Shown here one piece after another: positions 6,846 through 13,802 of a DNA stretch of 20,605 nucleotides. The DNA lies in contig JAEWVF010000091.1 in assembly GCA_023459215.1 (NCBI GenBank), forward strand, positions 1 to 20,605, in the 5' to 3' direction. This stretch comes from Chloroflexota bacterium. Lineage in GTDB: Bacteria > Chloroflexota > Anaerolineae > Anaerolineales > Villigracilaceae. The position numbers and the translations under genes are program-made. Positions within the stretch are counted from its first letter, which is position 1, and every line of letters begins with the position of its first letter. The notes beneath the pieces are model-generated. The model was not told where the DNA came from. It saw only the letters and a list, made by a program, of their open reading frames with translations, and made no database searches.

Positions 6846-7838
6846 TTAAGAGTGGATCAGGCGGGTCTGGTTTTCCTTGAACCACAACAATGCATCGCGG
6901 AGTGAATCCTTGAGCGAGCGCGGCTGGTAACCCAGTTCGCGGGTGGCTTTGGCATGGCTGATGGCCGCGTTGCTCTGCAAGACTTCAACAGAATAGGGGG
7001 TCAACAGCGGCGATTTTTTGCTGAGGCGGTAGTAGTGCGGCAGCAGGTGTGCCAGGAACTGAATCAGTCCCAGGGGTAGTTTGAGCAGCCGATAGGTTCC
7101 GCCGACCAACTGCCGACCGAGTTTCGCCAGATCGTCATTGCTCATGTATCCGCCGCTCAGTAGGTAACTTTCGCCGCTGCGACCCTTTTCGGCGGCGGCA
7201 ATCATCCCGCTGGCGACATCGCGCACATCGACATAATCGTAGCCGCCCTCGAAATATTGCACCGGCTTGTGCTTCCAGTAGCTCAGGAACCAGGCGCCCA
7301 GCAGCGAAACACGGAAATCGTAGGGGCCAATCACGCCGGTCGGGCAGACCAGCACAGCGTTCAGGCCGTTTTTGGCGGCTTCTTGTACGAGCATGCTGGC
7401 CTGGGCTTTGGATGTATCGTACGCGCCGTAGGGGTTGTGCGGATCGTAAGGCAGGCTTTCGTCGATGGTGGTGCCATGCGGCGCACGCTGGATGGCGTGG
7501 ATCGAGCTGGTGTAAACGAAGCGCCGCAATCTGGCCTTTTGGGCTGCGGCCAGCATGTTGCGCGTCCCCTCAACGTTGACGCGCTGCACCATTTCATTTT
7601 TCCCTGGCATGATGCTGATCATCGCCGCCAGGTGATAGGCCGTGTCGACCCCTTCTAAGGCGGAGGTGATTGATTCGGGTTCGAGCACGTTGCCGTGCGC
7701 GATTTCCACATCCAGCCCCTCCAGCGGGGTCAGGTTGTCTTTGGGCAGCACAAAAGCCCGCACCTTTTCGCCCTTTTCGAGCAGGGTGCGGATGAGAACG
7801 TTGCCCAGGTGTCCGGTAGCGCCGGTGACAAGGTTCAT
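6846..7838 (-). CDS. NAD(P)-dependent epimerase / SDR family oxidoreductase
   Basis: This 330-residue extended short-chain dehydrogenase has a Rossmann start MNLVTGATGHLGNVL carrying TGATGHLG (5-12). The catalytic YDTSK (140-144) is present, with Ser111/112 in VYTSSIHA. The overall pattern resembles dihydroflavonol reductase-like or sugar epimerase-like enzymes acting on an alcohol or ketone with NAD(P). The start at 7838 has GGAGGG (7843-7848) 4 bases upstream. A frame extension to 8081 would run into the helicase gene and adds Arg-rich shadow sequence, so it was rejected. It lies 22 bases after the helicase gene and 4 before the lipoprotein gene. The C-terminal third is hydrophobic (LPLGLIQFLAHLLPHYYRL) and may touch the membrane. 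Substrate unknown. Confidence 0.9.
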   Translation of the reverse strand: MNLVTGATGHLGNVLIRTLLEKGEKVRAFVLPKDNLTPLEGLDVEIAHGNVLEPESITSALEGVDTAYHLAAMISIMPGKNEMVQRVNVEGTRNMLAAAQKARLRRFVYTSSIHAIQRAPHGTTIDESLPYDPHNPYGAYDTSKAQASMLVQEAAKNGLNAVLVCPTGVIGPYDFRVSLLGAWFLSYWKHKPVQYFEGGYDYVDVRDVASGMIAAAEKGRSGESYLLSGGYMSNDDLAKLGRQLVGGTYRLLKLPLGLIQFLAHLLPHYYRLSKKSPLLTPYSVEVLQSNAAISHAKATRELGYQPRSLKDSLRDALLWFKENQTRLIHS

Positions 7839-7860
7839 GCTTCCCTCCAATTTTTTGCCG

Positions 7861-9120
7861 TTATTTGCGCGGTGGATGGGGTTTGTGGTCGCGCCTGCCC
7901 TGTGGACGGCCTTGTGGCTGGCCCTTGGACTGCGCAGGGTGATGTGGAGCCGGGCGCGGGCCGCGCGGAGCGGGCTGATTCTGTTGGGGCGGGGCCGGGA
8001 CAGTGTAATCGAACCCGTCGATTTTTTCGCGCGGCAGGCGCTGGCCCATAATTTTTTCCAGTTCGCGCACCATCTCATCATCTTCGGGGGTGATCAGGGT
8101 AAAAGCGTCGCCGGTTCGTTCTGCGCGTCCCGTTCGCCCGATGCGGTGGATGTAGGCGTCAGCGGTGTCGGGTATGTCGAAGTTGATGACGTGCGAGATG
8201 CTGTCCACGTCCAGGCCGCGCGCGGCGATGTCGGTGGCGACCATGATCTGGTAACGGCCATCCTTGAAACCGCTCAAGGCTGACTGACGCTGGCCCTGTG
8301 TCCGGTCCGAGTGCAGGCTGGTGACGCGATAGCCTTCGCGCAAGAGTTTTATCGCCAGGCTTTGGGCGCGGTGGCGGGTGCGGGTGAAGATCAGCACCGA
8401 GTTGGTGTCAGTGCGCTTGAGAATCTCGAAGGTCAGGGCGGTTTTCAGGTGTTTGGGTACCGGGTAGAGTGCGTGGCTGACGGTATGGGCTGGGCGCGAC
8501 AATCCGACAGCGATGCGCTGCGGTTTGCTTAGCGTTTCGGCGGCCAGTTTTTCCACTTCGGATGGGAAGGTGGCCGAAAAAAGCATCGTCTGTCGTTTGG
8601 CCGGGAGGAGTTTGACAATGCGGCGCACATCGGGCAGGAAGCCCATATCGAACATGCGATCGGCTTCATCCAGAACCAGGATTTCGATATCTCCCAGGCG
8701 CGCAAAACCTTGCCCGGCCAGGTCGAGCAGGCGGCCGGGGCAGGCCACCAGAATCTCGACGCCGAGCTTCAGGGCTTTGACTTGCGGTGCGGTCCCGACC
8801 CCGCCATAGATGGTGGCCGAGCGCAGGTTGGTGCCGGCGCTCAGGGTGCGGATGTTGTCGTTGATTTGTTCGGCCAGTTCGCGGGTGGGAGTAACGATCA
8901 GGGCGCGGGCTTTGTGGCGCGGGCCGCTTAAGAGCTTGTGCAAAATTGGCAGGACGAAAGTGGCGGTTTTGCCGGTGCCGGTTTGGGCGGTGGCGATCAG
9001 GTCATGGCCTTCGAGCGCGGCGGGAATGGCTTGTTCCTGCACCGGGGTGGGTGTTTCGTATCCGGCGCGATCAATCCCGGCCATCAGCCGGGCATCGAGT
9101 TTGAATTCGTTGAATTTCAC
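7861..9120 (-). CDS. DEAD-box ATP-dependent RNA helicase (RhlE-like)
   Basis: This 419-residue cytoplasmic RNA helicase unwinds structured RNA in ribosome assembly or mRNA decay. All motifs are present: Q-motif YETPTPVQEQAIP (21-33), Walker A AQTGTGKT (45-52), PTREL (78-82), DEAD (151-154), SAT (182-184), ARGLD (300-304) and HRIGRTGR (325-332). From about residue 370 the protein ends in a basic, Pro/Gln/Arg-rich disordered tail, as in many cold-shock or RhlE-type helicases, which helps RNA binding. The start is GTG at 9120, supported by AAGGA 5 bases upstream (9126-9130). It follows the hypothetical gene by 22 bases and precedes the SDR, so it probably shares a transcript starting upstream of 9607. 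Confidence 0.95.
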   Translation of the reverse strand: MKFNEFKLDARLMAGIDRAGYETPTPVQEQAIPAALEGHDLIATAQTGTGKTATFVLPILHKLLSGPRHKARALIVTPTRELAEQINDNIRTLSAGTNLRSATIYGGVGTAPQVKALKLGVEILVACPGRLLDLAGQGFARLGDIEILVLDEADRMFDMGFLPDVRRIVKLLPAKRQTMLFSATFPSEVEKLAAETLSKPQRIAVGLSRPAHTVSHALYPVPKHLKTALTFEILKRTDTNSVLIFTRTRHRAQSLAIKLLREGYRVTSLHSDRTQGQRQSALSGFKDGRYQIMVATDIAARGLDVDSISHVINFDIPDTADAYIHRIGRTGRAERTGDAFTLITPEDDEMVRELEKIMGQRLPREKIDGFDYTVPAPPQQNQPAPRGPRPAPHHPAQSKGQPQGRPQGRRDHKPHPPRK

Positions 9121-9142
9121 GTTCTTTCCTTGTCAGTTAAAT

Positions 9143-9607
9143 TTATTTTTTTGAGTTTTTGATGGCTTCGCGCAAGAGTTCGCGGAACTTGGCGCCGGCG
9201 GGGCCAGAGTCGAGCGCGATGAATAATTGTCCGGTCTGGCTTGAGTCGCTGTATTGGCCGGTAATGTTGACGCCTGAATCAGGGATGATGTTGAACATGG
9301 CCGTGTGCTCGTAATCGCGCATTTCTATCTGGTTAAGCTGGGCCGAACCTGCGCTGTTGTTTTTTCCGTGGACTCTTTCTCCCCAAATTATCCGCTCATC
9401 GGTAAGGATAACCGCCTGGATGGCCTTTTCGGAACCGCCAAACACACTTTTTTTCTGTTGGGTCGATTCGGTTTCACAGCACATCTGAACGGATTCCGGG
9501 GTCACAGCCAGCCTGTATTTTGAAAGATGCGCCTGGATGACGGTGCTGAGTGATTGATCCAATTCTGTTAGCGCACATTCTCGCGTTAGGCGAACATTGC
9601 CGGCCAT
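9143..9607 (-). CDS. hypothetical protein, possible PH-like fold
   Basis: The protein has 154 residues and no recognised family. The central part (KAIQAVILTDERIIWGERV) has the pattern of bacterial PH-like domains, where a strand is followed by LTDERIIW. A polar stretch and a C-terminal helix (AKFRELLREAIKNSKK) follow. There is no signal peptide or membrane segment. Two adjacent Cys (MCCETES) occur at about 43-44. Its start at 9607 is strong, with AAGGAG (9614-9619) 6 bases upstream. It is the first gene of the minus-strand operon and is divergent from the UbiA gene, with a shared 185-base control region. Function is not inferred. Confidence 0.72.
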   Translation of the reverse strand: MAGNVRLTRECALTELDQSLSTVIQAHLSKYRLAVTPESVQMCCETESTQQKKSVFGGSEKAIQAVILTDERIIWGERVHGKNNSAGSAQLNQIEMRDYEHTAMFNIIPDSGVNITGQYSDSSQTGQLFIALDSGPAGAKFRELLREAIKNSKK

Positions 9608-9665
9608 TCAATTCTCCTTGATTACTTTCATCATACACTATCCACGCTCTATGCGATAGGGCCAG

Positions 9666-9705
9666 GGGTTAACCCTTTTGCTATTTTTTCACCCGTTGCG
9701 GGTGA
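9666..9705. promoter_or_regulatory. two palindromes in a divergent promoter region
   Basis: GGGTTAACCC (9666-9675) is a perfect 10-base palindrome. A few bases further, TCACCCG-TTG-CGGGTGA (9689-9705) is a perfect 7-base inverted repeat. The hairpin is not followed by a T run on either strand, so it is not a terminator. Position between divergent genes and just upstream of the promoter at 9718 suggests operator sites for a regulator. Confidence 0.45.
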
Positions 9706-9717
9706 TACATTTCAACC

Positions 9718-9746
9718 TTAACAAAATCTGGACAAAAGTGTATGAT
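9718..9746 (+). promoter_or_regulatory. sigma70-type promoter for the UbiA gene
   Basis: TTAACA (9718-9723) and TATGAT (9741-9746) are separated by 17 bases, each one mismatch from the -35 and -10 consensus. Transcription would begin near 9753, giving a leader of about 40 bases with AGGAG at 9781-9785 before the ATG at 9793. Confidence 0.6.
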
Positions 9747-9792
9747 TTCACATAGATAAAAACGGTCTTTTTACGGAAGAAGGAGAATGTTC

Positions 9793-10917
9793 ATGGGTAT
9801 AAATTTTGCAATGTGGAAAAAAGCCGCCTGGGAACTCATCAAGATGGATGATAAAAAAGAATGGGATTCCCTGGATGTGATTTCCAAGTGGTTGATTGCC
9901 ACCCGCTCGGCGGTGACAGCGGTCACCATCTATTCGTCCATTATCGCGGGCGCGCTGGCCTGGCGTGATGGGGTTTTCTCCTTCTGGCCCTGGCTCGTGG
10001 TCACTATTGGTCTGTTCATCGCCCATGGCACCAACAACCTGCTCAACGATTACACCGATTTCAGCCGCGGCGTCGACAAGGAAAATTATTTCCGTACCCA
10101 GTACGGCGTCCACCCGCTGGTGCAGGGCTTCTGGACGAAGTCGCAGCAGATCCAGTGGTTCCTGGTCAGCGGCCTGATTGCCTTCCTTTCGGGCGTTTTT
10201 GCACTCTGGTACACCCAGGCCAACCCCTACATTATCGCTTTGTTTGCTTTCGGTGCGCTGGTGCTGCTTTTCTACACCTGGCCGATGAAATATTGGGCGG
10301 TTGGTGAGCTCTCGATTTTCCTGATCTGGGGCCCGATCATGGTCGCCGGGGTCTACCTTGTCCTGTCGCTCGGGGCCGGTCAGTTTGAGCCGGCAAATGT
10401 CTGGATGGCCGCCATGGCGGGTGTCCCGTTTGGCCTGAGCGTTGCCAGCATCAACGTTGCCAAGCACACCGACAAACTTGATGACGACAAGAAGAAGGGG
10501 GTCGGCACCTTTCCCGTTCGCGTGGGACAGGCCTTTGCCCGCTATACCACCATCGCCGCGATTCTGATTGCCTATGCCATCGTCATCTATCTGGTAGTTA
10601 GCGGCTATTTCTCAACTTTCATGCTGCTGGTTTTGTTTGGCGTCAAGCGCGCCTTTTTCGCTATTGCCGTGCTCTCCAAGCCGCGTCCTGAAGGCCCCCC
10701 AGCCGGTTTCGAAGCCTTCTGGCCGACCTGGCTCTCGGGTTTTGCCTTTTACCACAACCGCATGTTCGGCGGCATGTTCATCCTCGGCATCGTGCTCGAC
10801 CTGGCCTTCCGCCAATTCGCGCTGCCCTTCGATATTAACTGGTTCGGCGCAATCGCCCTCGGAATTGGTCTGGTGATTGCGGGCGTTAATTTCGCCAAAG
10901 AAAAAGCAAAAAAGTAA
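9793..10917 (+). CDS. UbiA-family membrane prenyltransferase
   Basis: This 374-residue integral membrane protein with about eight or nine hydrophobic segments transfers a polyprenyl group to an acceptor, as in quinone or lipid synthesis. The first Asp-rich motif is NDYTD (85-89) in NNLLNDYTDFSRGVD, binding the diphosphate through magnesium. The second is around N221-D227-D230 in ASINVAKHTDKLDDDKKKGV, followed by GTFPVRVG, as in MenA-like members. An ATG at 9787 would leave only 1 base to AGGAG (9781-9785), while 9793 leaves 7, so 9793 is preferred. The C-terminus (AKEKAKK) runs into a purine-rich repeat. It is a single-gene unit, so the acceptor (menaquinone precursor, other aromatic, or glycerol phosphate) cannot be told. 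Confidence 0.9.
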   Translation: MGINFAMWKKAAWELIKMDDKKEWDSLDVISKWLIATRSAVTAVTIYSSIIAGALAWRDGVFSFWPWLVVTIGLFIAHGTNNLLNDYTDFSRGVDKENYFRTQYGVHPLVQGFWTKSQQIQWFLVSGLIAFLSGVFALWYTQANPYIIALFAFGALVLLFYTWPMKYWAVGELSIFLIWGPIMVAGVYLVLSLGAGQFEPANVWMAAMAGVPFGLSVASINVAKHTDKLDDDKKKGVGTFPVRVGQAFARYTTIAAILIAYAIVIYLVVSGYFSTFMLLVLFGVKRAFFAIAVLSKPRPEGPPAGFEAFWPTWLSGFAFYHNRMFGGMFILGIVLDLAFRQFALPFDINWFGAIALGIGLVIAGVNFAKEKAKK

Positions 10918-10931
10918 ACAAGTAAACAGAA

Positions 10932-10981
10932 AAAAGTGAAAAGGTGATGAGGGTTTAACCACTCATCACCTTTTCACTTTT
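10932..10981. terminator. bidirectional terminator with a perfect 20-bp stem
   Basis: Bases 10932-10951 and 10962-10981 are exact reverse complements (20 pairs) around a 10-base loop. The stem begins with A4 and ends with T4, so it can stop transcription in both directions, serving the convergent UbiA and ConA-like genes. It is built from two inverted copies of the GTGAAAA-type repeat described separately. Confidence 0.8.
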
Positions 10982-11004
10982 CTACTTTTTCACTCTTTCA
11001 CTTC
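10962..11004 (-). repeat. purine-rich GTGAAAAAG-type repeat at a gene end
   Basis: On the minus strand this reads as successive AAGTGAAAGAGTGAAAAAG and AGAAAAGTGAAAAGG blocks. It covers the stop codon of the ConA-like gene (TGA at 11000-10998). Similar stretches lie at 10904-10951 (plus strand), 18914-18943 and 20336-20373 (minus strand), each overlapping or abutting the 3' end of a gene. Confidence 0.5.
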
Positions 11005-11741
11005 ATCAACTCCACTTTCATCCAGGCTGGGGGATTGGCCAGCGCGCCCATGCCAATTGAACCGTCGGGCCGCCAGGCGGCAAATTGATTGTCGATCCAG
11101 ATGACCAGGCCGAGTGGCCCTTTGGGACTGGCGGCCGTTTCGAAGACCGTTTCGCCGTCGATGGCGAATTCCACCCGGATCGCGTCCCACTTCAGGCTGT
11201 ACTCGTGCCATTCGGTCACATCCACGCTCAGGCGTTTGGCCTCCTCGCGGATCAGTTTTGCCGCCATATTGGCGCGTAGCCACTTTGAGAGTGGCTTCAT
11301 GGCAAGCAGCGGCAGTCCCAAAGCCCCCGGCGCGAGCAATGCCGAGGGGATTCGCGGCGATGAGAAGGTTTGCGCCAAAAATCCGCTGGCGGGCTGGCCA
11401 TCCGTGAAAGAAAGGTGGTTTTCCGGCGAAGCGTGGAAGAACCAGCAGGCGTTCGGCAAAACCGGCAACCGCCGGGCCATGCCTTGCAGGCCGAATGAGA
11501 CCGTAAACGGGTCGTTCCAAAAGCCGAATCCCCAGGTTCCGGGTAGGTTCGGCTCACTGACCCGGCAACGCAGGCGCAGGTTGGCGCGTTCCCGCCAGAT
11601 AAAACGGGAGCGGGCCAGGGCGGCGTAATCGTCCAGTTGGGCCAGGCGATAGGCTGAAAGGCCTCCATCCGCAATTTCCAACCGCCAGCCGGCGGAGGTT
11701 TTTGTGACGTTTCCGTCAGGAGTTGTTCGTCCTTTTAACAT
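10998..11741 (-). CDS. ConA-like (lectin/glucanase-fold) hypothetical protein
   Basis: The protein has 247 residues and appears cytoplasmic, as no signal peptide is seen. The N-terminal part (GGLSAYRLAQLDDYAALAR, then FIWRERANLRLRCRVSEP) and GTWGFGFWNDPF suggest a beta-sandwich of the concanavalin A type. The segment EWHEYSLKWDAIRVEFAIDG (about 181-200), followed by PLGLVIWIDNQFA, is typical of GH16-like or laminin G-like folds. The catalytic ExDxE signature of GH16 is not visible, so it is probably a non-catalytic sugar-binding or scaffold protein. The start at 11741 lies 15 bases from a symmetric TATAAT (11748-11755) shared with the divergent CDGSH gene. A purine-rich repeat overlaps its stop codon. 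Function unknown. Confidence 0.75.
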   Translation of the reverse strand: MLKGRTTPDGNVTKTSAGWRLEIADGGLSAYRLAQLDDYAALARSRFIWRERANLRLRCRVSEPNLPGTWGFGFWNDPFTVSFGLQGMARRLPVLPNACWFFHASPENHLSFTDGQPASGFLAQTFSSPRIPSALLAPGALGLPLLAMKPLSKWLRANMAAKLIREEAKRLSVDVTEWHEYSLKWDAIRVEFAIDGETVFETAASPKGPLGLVIWIDNQFAAWRPDGSIGMGALANPPAWMKVELMK

Positions 11742-11779
11742 GACGGGATTATAATTTGGAATGACAAGGAGCGATGATT

Positions 11780-11977
11780 ATGCCTGAACATACTACCGAA
11801 GACCGCAACGGCCACCTGCGCACCGAAGTGAAACTCGCCAAGGGTGAGAAAGTGGCCCTGTGCCGCTGTTTTGCTTCGAAGGATTTCCCATTTTGCGATG
11901 GGACCCACAAGACCCTCGATTCGACCGTCGGGCCGGTGATTGTCTCCGCGCCGAAGGAAGATGTGAAGGACGAGTAA
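11780..11977 (+). CDS. CDGSH-type iron-sulfur protein
   Basis: This 65-residue soluble protein binds a [2Fe-2S] cluster through three Cys and one His. The motif CRCFASKDFPFCDGTH (28-43) fits CxCx2Sx3PxCDG(S/T)H exactly, with ligands Cys28, Cys30, Cys39 and His43, which is the labile redox-active cluster of mitoNEET-like proteins. It has a single domain without membrane anchor, like other bacterial CDGSH proteins, with roles proposed in redox or iron-sulfur transfer. AAGGAG at 11766-11771 is 8 bases from the ATG at 11780 and only 2 from the one at 11774, so the shorter protein is preferred. A TATAAT at 11750-11755 may be its -10 box, but no good -35 was seen. Confidence 0.9.
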   Translation: MPEHTTEDRNGHLRTEVKLAKGEKVALCRCFASKDFPFCDGTHKTLDSTVGPVIVSAPKEDVKDE

Positions 11978-11982
11978 CTTCC

Positions 11983-12021
11983 CCTCCCCCAAACATCCCG
12001 ATTCTGGATATTTGGGGGAGG
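11983..12021. terminator. hairpin terminator made of a C/G-rich repeat
   Basis: CCTCCCCCAAA (11983-11993) pairs perfectly with TTTGGGGGAGG (12011-12021) around a 17-base loop, followed by a second G-rich block GGGAGGGGG (12024-12032). It lies between the convergent CDGSH and EamA genes, so it may stop both transcripts, though no clean T run follows. The layout resembles the palindrome inside the gene at 18935-20329. Confidence 0.55.
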
Positions 12022-12032
12022 CTGGGAGGGGG

Positions 12033-12917
12033 TTAACGCCGATTGACCAGTACCACCCCGAGGATAATAATCCCTCCGCCAATCAGCGACGCGAGGCTGA
12101 TGGTTTCGTTAATCCACAGCGCGGCGACGATGACGGTCACCAGCGGTTCGATATAGATGAAGGCGCTCAAGCGCGAAGCGGGGATTTCGCGCAGGGCGTC
12201 GAACCAGGCGATGTAGGCCAGCCCCGAACCGAGAATACCCAGCACGAGAATATTTCCCCAGCCGCGCGCCGAGAGCTGGGGAATTTCGCTTAACCCCGGC
12301 CCGAAGCCGAACAGCCAGATGCAGGTGAACAGCCAGCCAAAGAGCATCACGTAGAACATCATCCGCGCTGCCGGTTGGGAGGCCAATCCGCGCCGCGAGA
12401 GCACTGAGAAAATCGCCCAGTTGACCGCGCTGATCAGCACCAGGAAATCGCCAATCGTGCCGAAATCGCCGTTGGCCAGCGTCGAAAGGTTGCCTTTGCT
12501 GACGATGAGCAGCACGCCAAAAGTCGCCAGCAGGATGCCGACGATGGCCAGCCAGCCGAGGCGCTCGCGCAAAACCAGCCAGCCGAGAATGGCGGTGAAA
12601 ATCGGAATGGTAGCAACGATCCAGGCCGTGGTGGTGGCTGCGGCGGTTTGCAGTCCGGTGGCTTGCAGCCACTGGTGAAACGTGATGCCGAGGAAACCGA
12701 GTGCGGCCAGGTAGGCCCAATCGCCTTTGACGGGCAGGGCAAATTGCCTGCGCCAGGCGACCGCTGCGCCGAGGATGAGAAAACCCATCCCAAAGCGCAG
12801 CCAGATGATGGTGACAGGGGAAAGTTCGCTGACCACATCTTTGGTGGCGACGAAGTTTGCCCCCCAGATGACGACCGCAAACAGGGCTTCAAGGTAGATG
12901 ATGACTTTTTTGTTCAT
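12033..12917 (-). CDS. EamA/DMT-family transporter
   Basis: This 294-residue inner-membrane protein has about ten hydrophobic helices arranged as two EamA repeats (about 6-138 and 150-292), as in the drug/metabolite transporter superfamily (RhaT/YdcZ type), which exports amino acids or other small metabolites. Typical features are VIWGANFVATKDVV near the N-terminus, FHQWLQATGLQTAAATTTAW in the fourth helix, and PLVTVIVAALWINETISL near the end of the second repeat. The start at 12917 has GGAG (12927-12930) 9 bases upstream. A longer frame to 12974 would read through intergenic CGAATT repeats. The substrate cannot be told from sequence. It is divergent from the MBL gene with a 214-base spacer. 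Confidence 0.92.
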   Translation of the reverse strand: MNKKVIIYLEALFAVVIWGANFVATKDVVSELSPVTIIWLRFGMGFLILGAAVAWRRQFALPVKGDWAYLAALGFLGITFHQWLQATGLQTAAATTTAWIVATIPIFTAILGWLVLRERLGWLAIVGILLATFGVLLIVSKGNLSTLANGDFGTIGDFLVLISAVNWAIFSVLSRRGLASQPAARMMFYVMLFGWLFTCIWLFGFGPGLSEIPQLSARGWGNILVLGILGSGLAYIAWFDALREIPASRLSAFIYIEPLVTVIVAALWINETISLASLIGGGIIILGVVLVNRR

Positions 12918-12969
12918 GTTGGTTGACTCCATTGCAGAATTGCAGAAATTTACCACAAAAAACACTTTT

Positions 12970-12998
12970 GCCACGAATTACGCGAATTTCACGAATTG
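12970..12998. repeat. tandem 9-base CGAATT repeat
   Basis: Three units with 9-base period, CACGAATTA, CGCGAATTT and CACGAATTG, place CGAATT at 12974, 12983 and 12992. A further diverged stretch with TTCGAGAAATTCGCG follows to about 13024. The end GCCACGAATTACGCG (12970-12984) recurs inverted, with one extra A, at 2967-2982 upstream of the DUF2262-like gene. The 12918-13131 spacer otherwise holds only a -10-like TATAAT at 13099. Confidence 0.55.
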
Positions 12999-13098
12999 AC
13001 GTGCGAAAATTCGAGAAATTCGCGCCCGTGATTTTTCCTTTTTCCCCTTCTCCCGTTTTAGTTGGGCCGTCGGTGCCCAATTCGACCCCGGCCTCAGG

Positions 13099-13104
13099 TA
13101 TAAT
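13099..13104 (+). promoter_or_regulatory. -10 box for the MBL gene
   Basis: A consensus TATAAT lies 27 bases before the ATG at 13132. No convincing -35 hexamer is at the right distance, so the promoter would be weak or activator-dependent. AAGGAG follows at 13114-13119. Confidence 0.35.
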
Positions 13105-13131
13105 TGTCACCCGAAGGAGCACTACTGAAAC

Positions 13132-13788
13132 ATGGAAATTACCTGGTACGGACACTCTTGTTTTCGTTTGATGGAACGCGGCATGGCCTCGATTGTTACC
13201 GATCCCTTCGATAGCGATGTGGTTGGGTTTGAACCGCTCAAACTGCGCGCCGATATTGTCACCGTCAGCCACGAAGCGCCCGGACATAACTTTGTCAGCG
13301 CGGTTAAAGGCGTCAATCACGAGATTGACAACCCCGGCGAATACGAAATCGGCGGCGTTTTTATTACCGGCGTCCAGACGGATGCCAACGGCAAAAAAGC
13401 TGTCGAAAAACCGCGCAACACCCTGTATGTTTTCGATTTTGACGGTATTACCGTGGCCCATCTCGGCGACCTGCGCCAGGTGCCGACCCAGGCTGAAGTT
13501 GAAGCGCTCGGCACGGTCAATGTGGTTCTTGTCCCGGTCGGCGGCGGGAACGGTCTGCACGCGGCCAAGGCGGCTGAAGTCATCAGCCTGATCGAGCCGG
13601 ATATCGTCATCCCGATGCACTATGGCCACGAAAAAAGCAAACCCGGCCTCGAGCTTGACCCGCTCTCGAAGTTCCTCAAGGAAATGGGACTGACTGCGCC
13701 TGAACCGGTGGCTTCATTGAAAGTGACCCGTTCCAGCCTGCCGGAAGAAACCAAAGTGGTTGTGCTTGAAGCTGCTGGCAGCAACTAA
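13132..13788 (+). CDS. MBL-fold metal-dependent hydrolase (UlaG-like)
   Basis: This 218-residue cytoplasmic protein has the metallo-beta-lactamase fold. EITWYGHSCFRL opens the domain as in UlaG/YtkL-type hydrolases, and IVTDPFDSD (21-29) follows. HLGDL (110-114) carries the bridging-region Asp113, and PMHYGH (161-166) the late His163. The metal motif, usually HxHxDH, reads HEAPGH (47-52), so the second His and the Asp are replaced while the first and last His remain, suggesting one metal or a changed site. AAGGAG at 13114-13119 is 12 bases from the ATG, rather far, but an in-frame TGA at 13126 fixes the start. The next gene follows after 14 bases. Substrate unknown. Confidence 0.85.
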   Translation: MEITWYGHSCFRLMERGMASIVTDPFDSDVVGFEPLKLRADIVTVSHEAPGHNFVSAVKGVNHEIDNPGEYEIGGVFITGVQTDANGKKAVEKPRNTLYVFDFDGITVAHLGDLRQVPTQAEVEALGTVNVVLVPVGGGNGLHAAKAAEVISLIEPDIVIPMHYGHEKSKPGLELDPLSKFLKEMGLTAPEPVASLKVTRSSLPEETKVVVLEAAGSN

Positions 13789-13802
13789 GCGGAGACCCCA
13801 AC

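Noticed and set aside
6368..6905. plus-strand Gly/Val-rich frames opposite the lipoprotein
   Set aside because: They are antisense reflections of the Pro/Ser/Thr linker codons; the minus strand has signal peptide, lipobox and a domain.
7839..8081. 81-residue N-terminal extension of the SDR gene
   Set aside because: It overlaps the helicase gene out of frame, is Arg-rich shadow sequence, and the ATG at 7838 has a strong GGAGGG site.
12970..13024. CRISPR-like array
   Set aside because: The units are 9 bases long with no spacers, so it is a short tandem repeat.
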